Source of the DNA: Isoetes taiwanensis
Lineage: Eukaryota > Streptophyta > Lycopodiopsida > Isoetales > Isoetaceae
NCBI GenBank assembly: GCA_021234155.1
Contig: JAJEKV010000031.1
Location: 13,261,748-13,325,747 of the forward strand
Reading direction: 5' to 3'
DNA: 64,000 nucleotides
A program made the translations under genes and the position numbers. Shown one piece after another: positions 40,790 to 53,465 of the stretch (positions are counted from its first letter, which is position 1; the number at the start of each line of letters is the position of its first letter). The notes under the pieces were generated by a model. That model saw only the letters and a program-made list of their open reading frames with translations, was not told the DNA's origin and made no database searches.

Positions 40790-43235
40790 CGGACATCACA
40801 AAGGTTACAGAGGCATGCTTTCCTACCGGTGCTCATCCAGGGAGGGCAAATGCCAATGCCTCCCTTTCCGGAACCGGTTTCCCTATCCGACCGTTGAATT
40901 CTCCATTCGGGTAACTTGCTTGGCGAGGCTCAAAAAATTCAAGATCTGTCAGGAGAACATATCAAACATAAAAGTGTCCTGCGGCCGGCCGTGTAGAAAC
41001 CCAAGTGTTTTTGTCGTTAAGGCAGTACAAAACTCGGAATGGAGATTTCACTTAGCCATATCGTCCGAAAACAATGAAATTACCCTAGGGACCAAGTTAC
41101 CACGGTCATTTTTGCGACAAAAGAAACACGAACCCTCTACATGGCGTGTATTACGCACCCTCGCTAAGGCCAATTCACTCTGAGCGTGTTGGACATGAGC
41201 TACTTTGGCGCTTCAGGAAGCGGGGTGGTCTTACGCCCACGAAACTTGGTCTCCAAGGTAATGTCATTTGTTTGAGTCCATTGGCGAGTCGGATCACAGG
41301 TTCGGGGTGGGAGAGTTGCCCGTCAGGTGGCCAGGACCCTCCAGAGAGGACCTTTGGGACGAACTTCTTACGGAAGATTTTAGGGCTCCGTCTTACGGCG
41401 TCAGCGCCCTCCCACTACCTCATGACATTGTGCAAGATCCTGGTCCAATCGGCTGGGGTATGGCCTCCAAAACGTAAACCACATGCGTTGCTAGGTTATT
41501 GTAGGGTTTTACGTTATGGAGGTCGAGTTTTATTCGATTGCACTTGAGACATGGTCGAGAAGCTGCGATTGACAACAAGCAATAAGCGGCGAAATGGGGT
41601 TTGGATTTACCGAGGCCGGGCTTTCCTACCGGTGCTCCTCGGGAGGGCAAATGCCAATGCCTCCCTTCCGGAACCGGTTTCCCTATCCGACAGTTGAATT
41701 CTCCATTCAAGTAACTTGCTTCGAGCAGGCTCAAGAAAATTCAAGATCTGTCCGGGAGAACATAACCCTCCGCAAAGTGTCCTGCAGTCGACCGTGTAGA
41801 AACCCAAGTGTTTTGTCGTTCGGGCAGTACAAAGGCTCGGAATGGAGATTTGACTTTGGCATGTCGTCCGAAACAATGAAATTACCCTAGGGACCAAGTT
41901 ACCGCGGTCATTTTTTGCAGCAAAGAGACCACGAACCCTCTACATAGCGATATACGCACCCTCCGCTAAGGCCAATTCCTCTGAGCGTGTTGGACATGAG
42001 CTATTTTGGCTTTCGGGGGGCGAGGGGTGGTCTTACGCCCACAAAACTTGGTCTCGGGGTAATGTCGATGTTTAGGTGTCCGTTTGAAGTCGGAATCCGA
42101 TTACGGGGTGGGAGAGTTGCCCGTCAGGTGGCCAAGGACCCTCGAGAGGACCTTTGGAGCGAACTTCTTCTGGAAGGTTTTAGGGCTCCATCTTTGGCGT
42201 CAACGCCCTCCCACTACCTCATGACATTGTGCAAGATCTGGTCCAATGCGGCTGGGGTATGGCCTCCCAAAGCGTAAACCCTGTGCGTTGCTAGGTTATT
42301 GTAGGGTTTTACGTTATGGAGGTCGAGTTTTATTCGATTGCACTTGAGACATGGTCGAGAAGGCTGCAGATTGAAAACAAAAGCAATAAGCTGTCGAAAT
42401 GGGGTTTGGATTTCTGAGGCGGGGCTTTCCTACCGGTGCTCCTCGGGAGGGCAAATGCCAATGCCTCCCTTCGGAACCCGGTTTCCCTATCCGGCCAGTT
42501 GAATTCTCCATTCAAGTAACTTGCTTGAGCAGGCTCAAGAAAATTCAAGATGCATGCGGGAGAACATATCCCTCCGCAAAGTGTCCTGCAGTCGACCGTG
42601 TAGAAACCCAAGTGTTTTGTCGTTCGGGCAGTACAAAGTCTCCGGAATGGAGATTTGACTTCGCCATGTCGTCCGAAACAGCGAAATTACCCTAGGGACC
42701 AAGTTACACGGTCATTTTTTGCAGCAAAAGAAACACGAACCCTCTACATAGCGATATTACGCACCCTCAGCTAAGGCCAATTCTCTGAGCGTGTTGGACA
42801 TGAGCTATTTTGGGCTTAGGGAGGCGGGGGTGGTCTTCTGCCCACAAAACTTGGTCTCCAGGGTAATGTCGATGTTTTGAGTCCGTTGGCAGAGTCAGAT
42901 CACAGTTCCGGGGTGGGAGAGTTGCCCGTCCGTGGCCAAGGACCCTCCAGAGAGGACCTTTGGGACGAACTTCTTCTGGAAGGTTTTAGGGCTCCGTCTT
43001 CTGGCGTCAATGCCCTCCCACTACCTCATGACATTGTGCAAGATCCTGGTCCAATCTGGCTAGGGTATGGCCTCCAAAACGTAAACCCTGTGCGTTGCTA
43101 GGTTATTGTAGGGTTTACGTTATGGAGGTGAGTTTTATCGATTGCACTTGAGACATGGTCGAGAAGGCTGCGATTGAAAAACAAGCAATAAGCCCGGCGA
43201 AATGGGGTTTGGATTTACCGAGGCAGGCTTTCCTA
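40790..43235. repeat. three tandem units of about 805 bp, left arm
   Basis: The junction text around GGTTTGGATTTACCGAGG recurs near 41600, 42405 and 43208. Each unit shares CTTTCCTACC, AACACGAACCCTCTACAT, GTGTTGGACATGAGCTA, GGGAGAGTTGCCCGTC and GTTGCTAGGTTATTGTAGGG in order. No coding function is recognised. Mirrored by 53465-55970. Confidence 0.88.
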
Positions 43236-43254
43236 CCAGTGCTCCTCCGGGAAC

Positions 43255-43880
43255 ATGGCGAAGTCATGCCAAGGTGGCTCAAACATGCCATGCGGGCTCC
43301 AACATGCCACCTAGGCTCCAATAACATGCCAAGGTGGCTCCAACATGCCACCTAGGCTCAAACATGCCACGTGGACTCCATAATGCCATGTGGGCTCCAA
43401 CATGCCAAGGTGGCGAAAACATGCCACCTAGGCTTCAACATGCCAAGGTGGCTCCAACATGCCACCTAGGCTCCAATATGCCAACTTGGCTCAAACGTGG
43501 CAAGGTGGCTCAAACATGCCACCTAGACTCCAACATGCCACCTAGGCTCAGACATGCTAAGGTGGCTCACAATGCCACATAGGTGCAAACATGCCAAGGT
43601 GGCTCAAACATGCCACCTAGACTCCAACATGCCACCTTGGCTCAAACATGCCAAGGTGGCGCAAACAAGCCAAGATGGCTCAAACATGCCACGCGGGCTC
43701 CAACATGCCACATATGCTCCAACATGCCATGTGGGCTCCAACATGATAAGGTGGCTCAAACATGCCATCCTAGGCTCAAACATGCCAAGGTGGCTCCAAC
43801 ATGCCACGTGAGGCTCCAACATGCCATCTAGGCTCCAACATGCCAAGGTGGCTCCAACATGCCACCTAGGCACTCCAAGT
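43255..43880. repeat. 19-bp repeat array, left arm block 2 (inverted relative to block 1)
   Basis: Same 19-bp family but on the opposite strand (GGCTCCAACATGCCACCTA). Mirrored by 52860-53465. Confidence 0.92.
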
Positions 43881-45040
43881 GGTGACATGGCATGGCAAAT
43901 AAGCAAGGTCAAGTTTTGACTAGGCCAAAAATGAAAAGATGTCCATCTGTGGTCTTTTCATTGGGTGATGTTGGCAAATTTTAGGTGACATGGCTAGATG
44001 ATGGTGACATGGATATGATGACTAGGACTTTATGCAAGAAATATGATAACCTTTGAAATTTTTGTAGAGGAGTTTGCAAGGGATAGAATAGAGGGATCTT
44101 GAAGAACTTAAAAGCGGACGACACCCTTCCCCAAATCGAACCAGGTCAGGACTTTGCGCAGCTTTCTCACCAGAGGGGAGAGGCCAGACCCCAGGAGATG
44201 GACCTCAGAAAGGTTGTCGAGGCAGCCTTTCCTATCAACGCTCCTCTGGGAGGGCAAATGCCAATTTCCCCCCCCTCTGGGAACTCAATTTTCCTATCCG
44301 ACTGTTGAATCCGTCATTCAAGTAACCTACTTTGAGCAGGCTCAAGAAAATCCAAGATCCGTCCGGGAGAACTTATCAAACCACGAAGCGTCCTGCGGGT
44401 TGACCGCATAGAAAACCAAGTGTTTTGTCGTTCGGGCAGTACAAAGCTCTGGAATGGAGATTCGACTTCACCATGTCGTCCGTAATGGCGAAATTACCCC
44501 AGGGACCAAGTTATATGGTCATTTTGGCAATGAAAGAAAACGAACCCTCTACATAGCGGTATTAGCAGCCACCTCCTAGGCCAATTGACTACGAGCGTAT
44601 TGGGCGTGAGCTACTTTTGTGCTTCTTGGAGAAGGCGGTCTTACGCCCGCGAAACTTGGTCTCGGGGTAAAGTCGACATTTTGAATCCATTGGCGGTCGG
44701 TTCCACCGGTTTTGGAGTGGGAGAGTTGCCGTCAGGTGGCGGGGGCCGCCGGGAGAAGGACCTTTGAGGTGGCACTTGCTTTAGGAAGGTTTTAAGGGTC
44801 AGATCTTACGGCATCAACACCCTCCCTCTACATAATGACATTGTGCAAGATCCTGGTGGAATCTGACTAGGATACGGCCTCCGAAATGTAAACCATGTCT
44901 GTTGCTAGGTTATTGAAAGGTTCGCGTTATGGAGGTCGAGTTTTAGTCGGTTGCACTTGGGACATGGTCGAGAAGTTGCAGTTGAAAATGTGAACCAATA
45001 GGGCGGGGAATGGGGTTTGGATTTATCCTCCTCCCAGTGT
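43881..45040. other. left arm: unique stretch, then a diverged copy of the about 805-bp unit
   Basis: 43881-44220 is not repetitive within the arm and has no gene. From about 44220 the order of motifs of the 805-bp unit returns (GAGTTGCCGTCAGG, CATTGTGCAAGATCCTGG, GTTGCTAGGTTATTG) with many substitutions. Mirrored by 51690-52860. Confidence 0.7.
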
Positions 45041-45043
45041 AGC

Positions 45044-45393
45044 AATTAGAAGTCAAGAGCACCTTTTACAGTATCAAAATTGTTTGGGATCATTCGGTAT
45101 GACCAATAGATCCAAACTCTGTTATTTCAGCTGCCATGGCTCCGCATGTGTGTTTAGCAAAGGTGCACCTAGCTATCCAATAAAACGACCACATTTGGCC
45201 TCCGAAAGCGTAAACCCTACAATAACCTAGCAACACCACGGGGGTTTGCGTTTGGGAGGCCAAAAGCTGAATGGTTTTCTTGGATAACTGGTGCACTGCT
45301 GATAAACACACACATGAAACCATTTTGCAACTGAAATAACGGTTTCCATCGAATGATCCCAAACAATTTTCTTTACGCTCTTGACTTCTAAAT
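45044..45393. repeat. nested 350-bp hairpin in left arm
   Basis: Begins AATTAGAAGTCAAGAGC and ends with the reverse complement GCTCTTGACTTCTAAAT (one mismatch). Inner parts also pair (GTTTGGGATCATTCG with CGAATGATCCCAAAC). The loop contains GTAAACCCTACAATAACC, shared with the 805-bp units. A palindrome inside a palindrome arm; its partner is 51312-51681. Confidence 0.85.
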
Positions 45394-45404
45394 CATCATG
45401 CCCA

Positions 45405-47145
45405 CATGGCATGTTTGAGCCACCTTGGCATGTTTGAGCCTAGGTGGCATGTTGGAGCCCACATGGCATGTTTGAGCCACCTTGGCATGTTAGGGCCTAG
45501 GTGGTATGTTTGAGCCACCTTGGCATGTTTCAGCCTAGGTGGCATGTTTGAGCCACCTTGGCATGTTGGAGCCTAGGTGGCATGTTGGACCCTGCGTGGC
45601 ACGTTTGAGCCACCTTGACATGTTTGAGCCACCTTGGCATGTTTGAGCCTAAGTGGCATGTTGGTGCCTAGGTGGCTCAAGCATGCCAAGGTGGCTCAAA
45701 CATGCCAAGGTGGCTCAAACATGTCACCACTGGGGTTTTCAATGGCATTCTTGGCAATGGTTCTAAAAAAGAAAGATGGCTTGCCATTTGTAGGGACCGG
45801 ATAAATGCGGTAGCTCATTGGGCTCCCAACATGCCAAGGTGGCTCAAGCATGCCACCTAGGCTCCAACATGCCAAGGTGGCTCAAACATGCCATGTGGGC
45901 TCCAACATGCCACCTAGGCTCCAACATGCCAAGGTGGCTCAAACATGCCACCTAAGCTTCAACATGCCACCTTGGCTCAAACATGCCACCTACCTAGGCT
46001 CCAACATGCCAAGGTGGCTCAAACATGCCACCTAGGCTCCAACAAGCCACCTTCGCTCAAACATGCCAAGGTGGCGCAAACATCTCAAGATGGCTCAAAC
46101 ATGCCTTGTGCCGGGCTCCAACATGCCACATAGGCTCCAACATGCCAAGTTGGCTCAAACATACCCAGGGGGGCTCCAACATGCCAAGGTGGGCTGAAAC
46201 ATGCCATCGGGGCTCCAACATGCCACCTAGGCTCCAACATGCCAAGGTGGCTCAAACATACCACCCTAGTAACATGACAAGGTGGCTCAACATGCCATGT
46301 GGGATCCAACATGCCACCTAGGCTCCAACATGCAAGGTGGGCCAAACATGCCCGTGGGCTCCCAGGCATGCCACCTAGGCTCCAACATGCCAAGGTGGCT
46401 CAAACATGCCACTTGGCTCAAACATGCCAAGGTGGCTCAAACATCTGCCGGGCTCAAACATGCCAAGGTGGCTCAAACATGCCGCGTGGGCTCCAACATG
46501 CCACCTAGGCTCCAACATGCCAAGGTGGCTCAAGCATGCTACCTAGGCTCCAACATGCCAAGGTGGCTCAAACATGCCACCTAGGCTTCAACATGCCACC
46601 TTGGCTCAAACATGCCAAGGTGGTGCAAACATGCCAAGATGGCTCAAACATGCCAAGCGGGCTCCAACATGCCACCTAGGCTCCAACATGCCAAGGTGGC
46701 TCAAACATGCCAAGGTGGGTCCAACATGCCAAGGTGGTTCCAACAAGCCACCTTAGCTCAAACATGCCAAGGTGGCGCAAACAAGCCAAGATGGCTCAAA
46801 CATGCCATGCGGGCTCCAACATGCCACATAGGCTCCAACATGCCAAGGTGCATCAAACATGTCTAGGTGGCATGTTTGATCCATCTTGGCATGTTGGAGC
46901 TAGGTGGCATGTTGAAACACATGTTTGAGCCACCTTGGCATGTTTGAGCCTATAGGTAACATGTTTGGCCTACTTGGCATGTTTGAGCCTAGGTGGCATG
47001 TTTGAGCCACCTTGGCATGTTTGAGCCAAGTGGCATGTTTGAAGCCCTCGTGGCATGTTGGAGCCTAGGTGGCATGTTGGAGCCCATGTGGCATGTTTGA
47101 GCCACCTTGGCATGTTTGAGCCTAGGTGGCATGTTGGTGCCTAGG
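45405..47145. repeat. 19-bp repeat array, left arm block 3, with two strand switches
   Basis: Units run forward (CATGTTTGAGCCACCTTGG) to about 45665, reverse from about 45666 to 46865, then forward again to 47145. About 125 bp of non-repeat sequence interrupts it near 45725-45830. Mirrored by 49545-51298. Confidence 0.9.
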
Positions 47146-47149
47146 TGGC

Positions 47150-48060
47150 TATTGCGTCAAAATTCTACCATTTTGTTTGTATAACAAAATTCTGCTTTCG
47201 TTTGGCTGGAGTTCGAAACTTGGAACCTTACTACATTGAGAGGGATAAAAGCACCACGGGCCCAACTTGCTTCTTTATGTATTCATCACGAAAGGCACAT
47301 TTTCATGACCATTCTCTGTTCTTCTACCAATGAGCATCCAACCTTATGTAAATCCTCAATTGTTTGTTAAAGAATGCAAAGAAGTTGATAAATAAATAAT
47401 CTTATCTAGTAATTTTTCTAAAATAATCCCATCGGTATGTTTTATGTTGTTTTTTGTTTTTCTTTGTTAGAAAATTAAAAGTTACAGTACAATTCAAAGT
47501 ATTCAACACAGACAAAAGAGTTGGCCAAAAGGTGCAATGAACTCGGCAGAATTTTCGTTTATAGTTTTTTTTCAAAAAAGTTTCACCCATGACTTCAGGA
47601 TCGCCTATAGATTCTTAAATTTGAGTTAATGCACTTATGAGCCTAATGACTTTGAGATCCTCTGAGGGGATTGCTGGGAGATTTTTCAATTTCAGCGAGT
47701 TGTCCCCAAAATTTTTAGGGCACTCATTGAGAATTAAAATAAGGACTTCTTGAGCTTATATGACCGGAGAAAGATGGCTGCAGCACATCCCGACCATTTT
47801 GGCTATGGCCACATGGCTTGAGCGTACTTGAGAACCCATATGGAAAATCACCTGCCAAAAGTAGTTCAAAATTGAAGATAAATTATATGGATGAAAAAAA
47901 TGCCTCATCAAGGTTAAGAACAACGGTCGATTTGGCGAGATATAAGCGGCTCGGATGGTGATCACGGTGCTTTGCTCCTATTAGTCGACTACTTTCCCCT
48001 TTCCTACTCCATACTCCATGCTTCCAAATTAGAAAGGGGAGCCGCATACCTTCCGGCTAT
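47150..48060. other. left arm inner unique sequence
   Basis: Single-copy within the arm, AT-rich, no gene seen. Reverse complement found at about 48650-49540 with small differences. Confidence 0.7.
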
Positions 48061-48649
48061 GGCGGCCCTGCTTCATGGCCTTTCTACAGGTGATGCCGCC
48101 TGCTTCCGCGGCTATGGCTGCCACAGCTTCCACGACCTCCCTCGGCTATGGCCTGCACCTTCACAACCTCCCTATAGTTGACATGAGCATTTCAAAGCTA
48201 TTGCACATATTTGTTCACTCCTTTGCTATGGATTTTAGAAGGTATCAGAAAGCATTGATCTTAACTGTCTGAGAATCAAAGCCCTAAGGGAAGATGTTGG
48301 CGCTAGGTAAAAAGGCCATCTCAAATCTGTCTCTTGAAAATTTGTTTCACATAATAAATTAGATGATCTGCGGAGGGCGACCATCTCGAGATGGCTCATT
48401 GAATGGGGTTGTCTCCTCTCAACAGTGTCGGGGCTTTTGGCTTTGGGAAGCAAGCACAAGCAACTTTCTGATTCGGGGCTTAAAAGGCTTGCAAATATCA
48501 CGGAAGGTAAATGTCGATCAAAAGGCCCTATGGGACATTCCCTTACTATGCATAGCTTTTAAGGGAATGGTGAAGGTGGAAAGCCTTCCCAACTGGGAAG
48601 CGAAGGCATCAAGTAGAAAATCCTGAAATGAGCCATAGCCGAAGCGAAG
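48061..48649. other. central spacer of the giant palindrome
   Basis: Pairing between the arms fades in this stretch, leaving about 0.5-0.6 kb without a clear inverted partner. There is a short minus-strand frame at 48235-48501 and others, but no recognisable domain. Confidence 0.6.
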
Positions 48650-49540
48650 TGGCGGAAGGCTTCCCTTTCTTAATTTGGAAGCATGGAGTATGGAGTAGGA
48701 AAGTGGGAAAGAGTCACCAATAGAGCAAAGCACCGTGATCAACCATCCGAGCCGCTTATATCCGCCAACTGACCGTTGTTCTTAACCTTGATGAGGCATT
48801 TTTGTCATCCATATAATTTATCTTCAATTTTGAACTACTTTGCTGTGGGATTTTCTCCGTGATGGGTTCTCAGCACGCTCAAGCCATGTGGCCATAGCCA
48901 AAATGGTCGGGATGTGGAAGCCATCTTTCCGTCATATAAGCTCAAGAAGTCCTTATTTTTTAATTCTCAATGAGTGCCCAAAATTTTGGGGACAACTCGT
49001 TGAAATTGAAAAATCTCCTAGCAATCCCTCAGGGATCTCAAAGTCATTAGGCTCATAAGTGCATTAACTCAAATTTAAGAATCTATAGCGATCCTCGAAG
49101 TCATGGGTGAAACTCTTTTGAAAAAAAAACTATAAACAAAAAATTTGCCGCAGAGTTCATTGCACCTTTTGGCCAACTCTTTTGTGCGTGTTGAATACTT
49201 TGAATTGTACTGTGGTACTTTAATTTTCTAACATGTAAACGAGAAAAACAACATAAAACATACCGATGGGATTATTTTAGAAAAATTACTAGATAAGATT
49301 ATTTATTTATCAACTTCTTTGCATTCTTTAACAAACAATTGAGGATTTACATAAGGTTGGATGCTCATTGGTAGAAGAACAGAATGGTCATGAAAATGTG
49401 CCTTCGGATGAATACATAAAGAAGCAAGTTGGGCCCGGTGGTGCTTTATCCCTCTCAATGTAGTAAGGTTCCAAGTTTGAACTCCAAATAAAAAGCGTAA
49501 TTTTGTTATACAAACAAAATGGTAGAATTTGGCCCTTAAT
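48650..49540. other. right arm inner unique sequence
   Basis: Reverse complement of 47150-48060. For example TTTGGAAGCATGGAGTATGG near 48679 pairs with CCATACTCCATGCTTCCAAA near 48008. No gene seen. Confidence 0.7.
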
Positions 49541-49544
49541 AGCC

Positions 49545-51298
49545 ACCTAGGCACCAACATGCCACCTAGGCTCAAACATGCCAAGGTGGCTCAAAAACAT
49601 GCCACATGGGCTCCAACATGCCACCTAGGCTCCAACATGCCACGAGGGGCTTCAAACATGCCACTTGGCTCCAAACATGCCAGGTGGCTCAAACATACCA
49701 CCTAGGCTCAAACATGCCAGGTGGCCCAAACATGCCACCTAGGCTCAAACATGCCAAGGTGGCTCAAACATACCATGTGGGAACCAACATGCCACCTAGC
49801 TCCAACATGCCAAGATGGATCAAACATGCCACCTAGACATGTTTGATGCACCTTGGCATGTTGGAAGCCTATGTGGCATGTTGGGCATGGCATGTTTGAG
49901 CCATCTTGGCTTGTTTGCGCCACCTTGGCATGTTTGAGCTAAGGTGGCTTGTTGGAACCACCTTGGCATGTTGGACCCACCTTGGCATGTTTGAGCCACC
50001 TTGGCATGTTGGAGCCTAGGTGGCATGTTGGAGCCCGCGTGGCATGTTTGAGCCATCTTGGCATGTTTGCACCACCTTGGCATGTTTGAGCCAAGGTGGC
50101 ATGTTGAAGCCTAGGTGGCATGTTTGAGCCACCTTGGCATGTTGGAGCCTAGGTAGCATGCTTGAGCCACCTTGGCATGTTGGAGCCTAGGTGGCATGTT
50201 GGAGCCCACGTGGCATGTTTGAGCCACCTTGGCATGTTTGAGCCCGCGTGGCATGTTTGAGCCACCTTGGCATGTTTGAGCCAAGTGGCATGTTTGAGCC
50301 ACCTTGGCATGTTGGAGCCTAGGTGGCATGTCGGGAGCCCACGTGGCATGTTTGGCCCACCTGGGCATGTTGGAGCCTAGGTGGCATGTTGGATCCCACA
50401 TGGCATGTTGAGCCACCTTGTCATGTTACGGCCTAGGTGGTATGTTTGAGCCACCTTGGCATGTTGGAGCCTAGGTGGCATGTTGGAGCCCGCATGGCAT
50501 GTTTGACCACCTTGGCATGTTGGAGCCCCTGTGGCATGTTTGAGCCAACTTGGCATGTTGGAGCCTATGTGGCATGTTGGAGCCCGCGTGGCATGTTTGA
50601 GCCATCTTGGCATGTTTGCGCCACCTTGGCATGTTTGGCGAAGGTGGCTTGTTGGGCCTAGGTGGCATGTTTGAGCCACCTTGGCATGTTGGAGCCTAGG
50701 TAGGTGGCATGTTTGAGCCAAAGGTGGCATGTTGAAGCTTAGGTGGCATGTTTGAGCCACCTTGGCATGTTGGACCCTAGGTGGCATGTTGGAGCCCACA
50801 TGGCATGTTTGAGCCACCTTGGCATGTTGGAGCCTAGGTGGCATGCTTGAGCCACCTTGGCATGTTGGGAGCCCGCGTAGCTACACCGCATTTATCGGTC
50901 CCTACAAATGGCAAGCCATCTTTCTTTTTTAGAACCATTGCCAAGAATGCCATTGAAAAACCCCAGTGGTGACATGTTTGAGCCACCTTGGCATGTTTGA
51001 GCCACCTTGGCATGCTTGAGCCACCTAGGCACCAACATGCCACTTAGGCTCAAACATGCCAAGGTGGCTCAAACATGTCAAGGTGGCTCAAACGTGCCAC
51101 GCAGGGTCCAACATGCCACCTAGGCTCCAACATGCCAAGGTGGCTCAAACATGCCACCTAGGCTGAAACATGCCAAGGTGGCTCAAACATACCACCTAGG
51201 CCCTAACATGCCAAGGTGGCTCAAACATGCCATGTGGGCTCCAACATGCTACCTAGGCTCAAACATGCCAAGGTGGCTCAAACATGCCATGTGGGCAT
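49545..51298. repeat. 19-bp repeat array, right arm block 3
   Basis: Mirror of 45405-47145: units run reverse to about 49840, forward to about 51030, then reverse, with the same non-repeat interruption near 50875-50970. Confidence 0.9.
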
Positions 51299-51311
51299 GA
51301 TGACCTTTTGC

Positions 51312-51681
51312 AATTAGAAGTCAAGAGCGCCTTTTGCAGTAGCAAAATTGTTTGGGATCATTCGGGATGGCCAATAGATCCAAACTCTGTTATTTCAGTT
51401 GCCATGGCTCCGCATGTGTGTTTATCAAAAGGTGCACCTAGCTATCGAAAGCGACCGCGTTTTGGCCTCAAGCGTAAAACCCCGTGTGTTTGCTAGGTTA
51501 TTGTAGGGTTTTACGTTTAGGAGGCCAAATGTGGTGGATTTTATTGGATAGCTAGGTGCACCTTTGCTAAACACACATCTTGCGGAGCCATGGCTTTGAA
51601 ATACCGAGTTTGGATCTATTGGTCATACCGAATGATCCCAAACAATTTTGATACTGTAAAAGGTGCTCTTGACTTCTAATT
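51312..51681. repeat. nested 370-bp hairpin in right arm
   Basis: Starts AATTAGAAGTCAAGAGCGCC and ends GGTGCTCTTGACTTCTAATT, an almost perfect inverted repeat. It is the partner of 45044-45393 but about 20 bp longer. Confidence 0.87.
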
Positions 51682-51689
51682 GCTACACT

Positions 51690-52859
51690 GGGAGGAGGAT
51701 AAATCCAAACCCCATTCCCTCAGTTCCTATTGGTTCACATTTTCAACTGCAACTTCTCGACCATGTCCCAAGTGCAACCGACTAAAACTCGACCTCCATA
51801 ACGCGAACCTTTCAATAACCTAGCAACAGACATGGTTTACATTTCGGAGGCCGTATCCTAGTCAGATTCCACCAGGATCTTGCACAATGTCATTATGTAG
51901 AGGGAGGGTGTTGATGCCAGAAGACGGACCCTTAAAACCTTCCGGAAGCAGTTCGCCCCAAAGGTCCTCTCCCGAAGGCCCCTGGCCACGGACGGGCAAC
52001 TCTCCCACTCCAAAACTGTGAACTGACTCTGCCAATGGATTCAAAATGTCGACTTTACCCTGGAGACCAAGTTTCGTGGGCAGAAGACTGCCCCTTCTCC
52101 AAGAAGCACAAAAGTAGCTCACGTCCAATACGTTCGTAGTCAATTGGCCTAGGAGGTGGCTGCGGAATACCGCTATGTAGAGGGTTCGTGTTTCTTTCAT
52201 TGCCAAAAATGACCATATAACTTGGTCCCTGGGGTAATTTCGCCATTACGGACGACATGGTGAAGTCGAATCTCCATTCCAGAGCTTTGTACTGCCCGAA
52301 CGACAAAACACTTGGTTTTCTATGCGGTCAACCCGCAGGACGCTTCGTGGTTTGATAAGTTCTCCCGGACGGATCTTGGATTTTCTTGAGCCTGCTCAAA
52401 GTAGGTTACTTGAATGACGGATTCAACAGTCGGATAGGAAAATTGAGTTCCCAGAGGGGGGGGAATTGGCATTTGCCCTCCCAGAGGAGCGTTGATAGGA
52501 AAGGCTGCCTCGACAACCTTTCTGAGGTCCATCTCCTGGGGTCTGGCCTCTCCCCTCTGGTGAGAAAGCTGCGCAAAGTCCTGACCTGGTTCGATTTGGG
52601 GAAGGGTGTCAGCGCTTTAAGTTCTTCAAGATCCCTCTATTCTATCCCTTGCCAAACTCCTCTACAAAAATTTCAAAGGTTATCATATTTCTTGCATAAA
52701 GTCCTAGTCATCATATCCATGTCACCATCATCTAGCCATGTCACCTAAAATTTGCCAACATCACCCAATGAAAAGACCACAGATGGACATCTTTTCATTT
52801 TTGGCCTAGTCAAAACTTGACCTTGCTTATTTGCCATGCCATGTCACCACTTGGAGTGC
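51690..52859. other. right arm: diverged 805-bp unit, then unique stretch
   Basis: Mirror of 43881-45040. The 805-bp-type motifs appear inverted (CAACTCTCCCACTCC, CAGGATCTTGCACAATGTCA). From about 52505 it is unique text without a gene. Confidence 0.7.
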
Positions 52860-53465
52860 CTAGGTGGCATGTTGGAGCCACCTTGGCATGTTGGAGCCTA
52901 GATGGCATGTTGGAGCCTGCGTGGCATGTTGGAGCCACCTTGGCATGTTTGAGCCTAGGATGGCATGTTTGAGCCACCTTATCATGTTGGAGCCCACATG
53001 GCATGTTGGAGCATATGTGGCATGTTGGAGCCCGCGTGGCATGTTTGAGCCATCTTGGCTTGTTTGCGCCACCTTGGCATGTTTGAGCCAAGGTGGCATG
53101 TTGGAGTCTAGGTGGCATGTTTGAGCCACCTTGGCATGTTTGCACCTATGTGGCATTGTGAGCCACCTTAGCATGTCTGAGCCTAGGTGGCATGTTGGAG
53201 TCTAGGTGGCATGTTTGAGCCACCTTGCCACGTTTGAGCCAAGTTGGCATATTGGAGCCTAGGTGGCATGTTGGAGCCACCTTGGCATGTTGAAGCCTAG
53301 GTGGCATGTTTTCGCCACCTTGGCATGTTGGAGCCCACGTGGCATTATGGAGTCCACGTGGCATGTTTGAGCCTAGGTGGCATGTTGGAGCCACCTTGGC
53401 ATGTTATTGGAGCCTAGGTGGCATGTTGGAGCCCGCATGGCATGTTTGAGCCACCTTGGCATGAC
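52860..53465. repeat. 19-bp repeat array, right arm block 2
   Basis: Mirror of 43255-43880, units in the CATGTTGGAGCC orientation. Confidence 0.92.

Noticed and set aside
41510-41600. Telomere-type TTTAGGG arrays in the 805-bp units
   Set aside because: Only isolated TAGGGTTT matches, never tandem.
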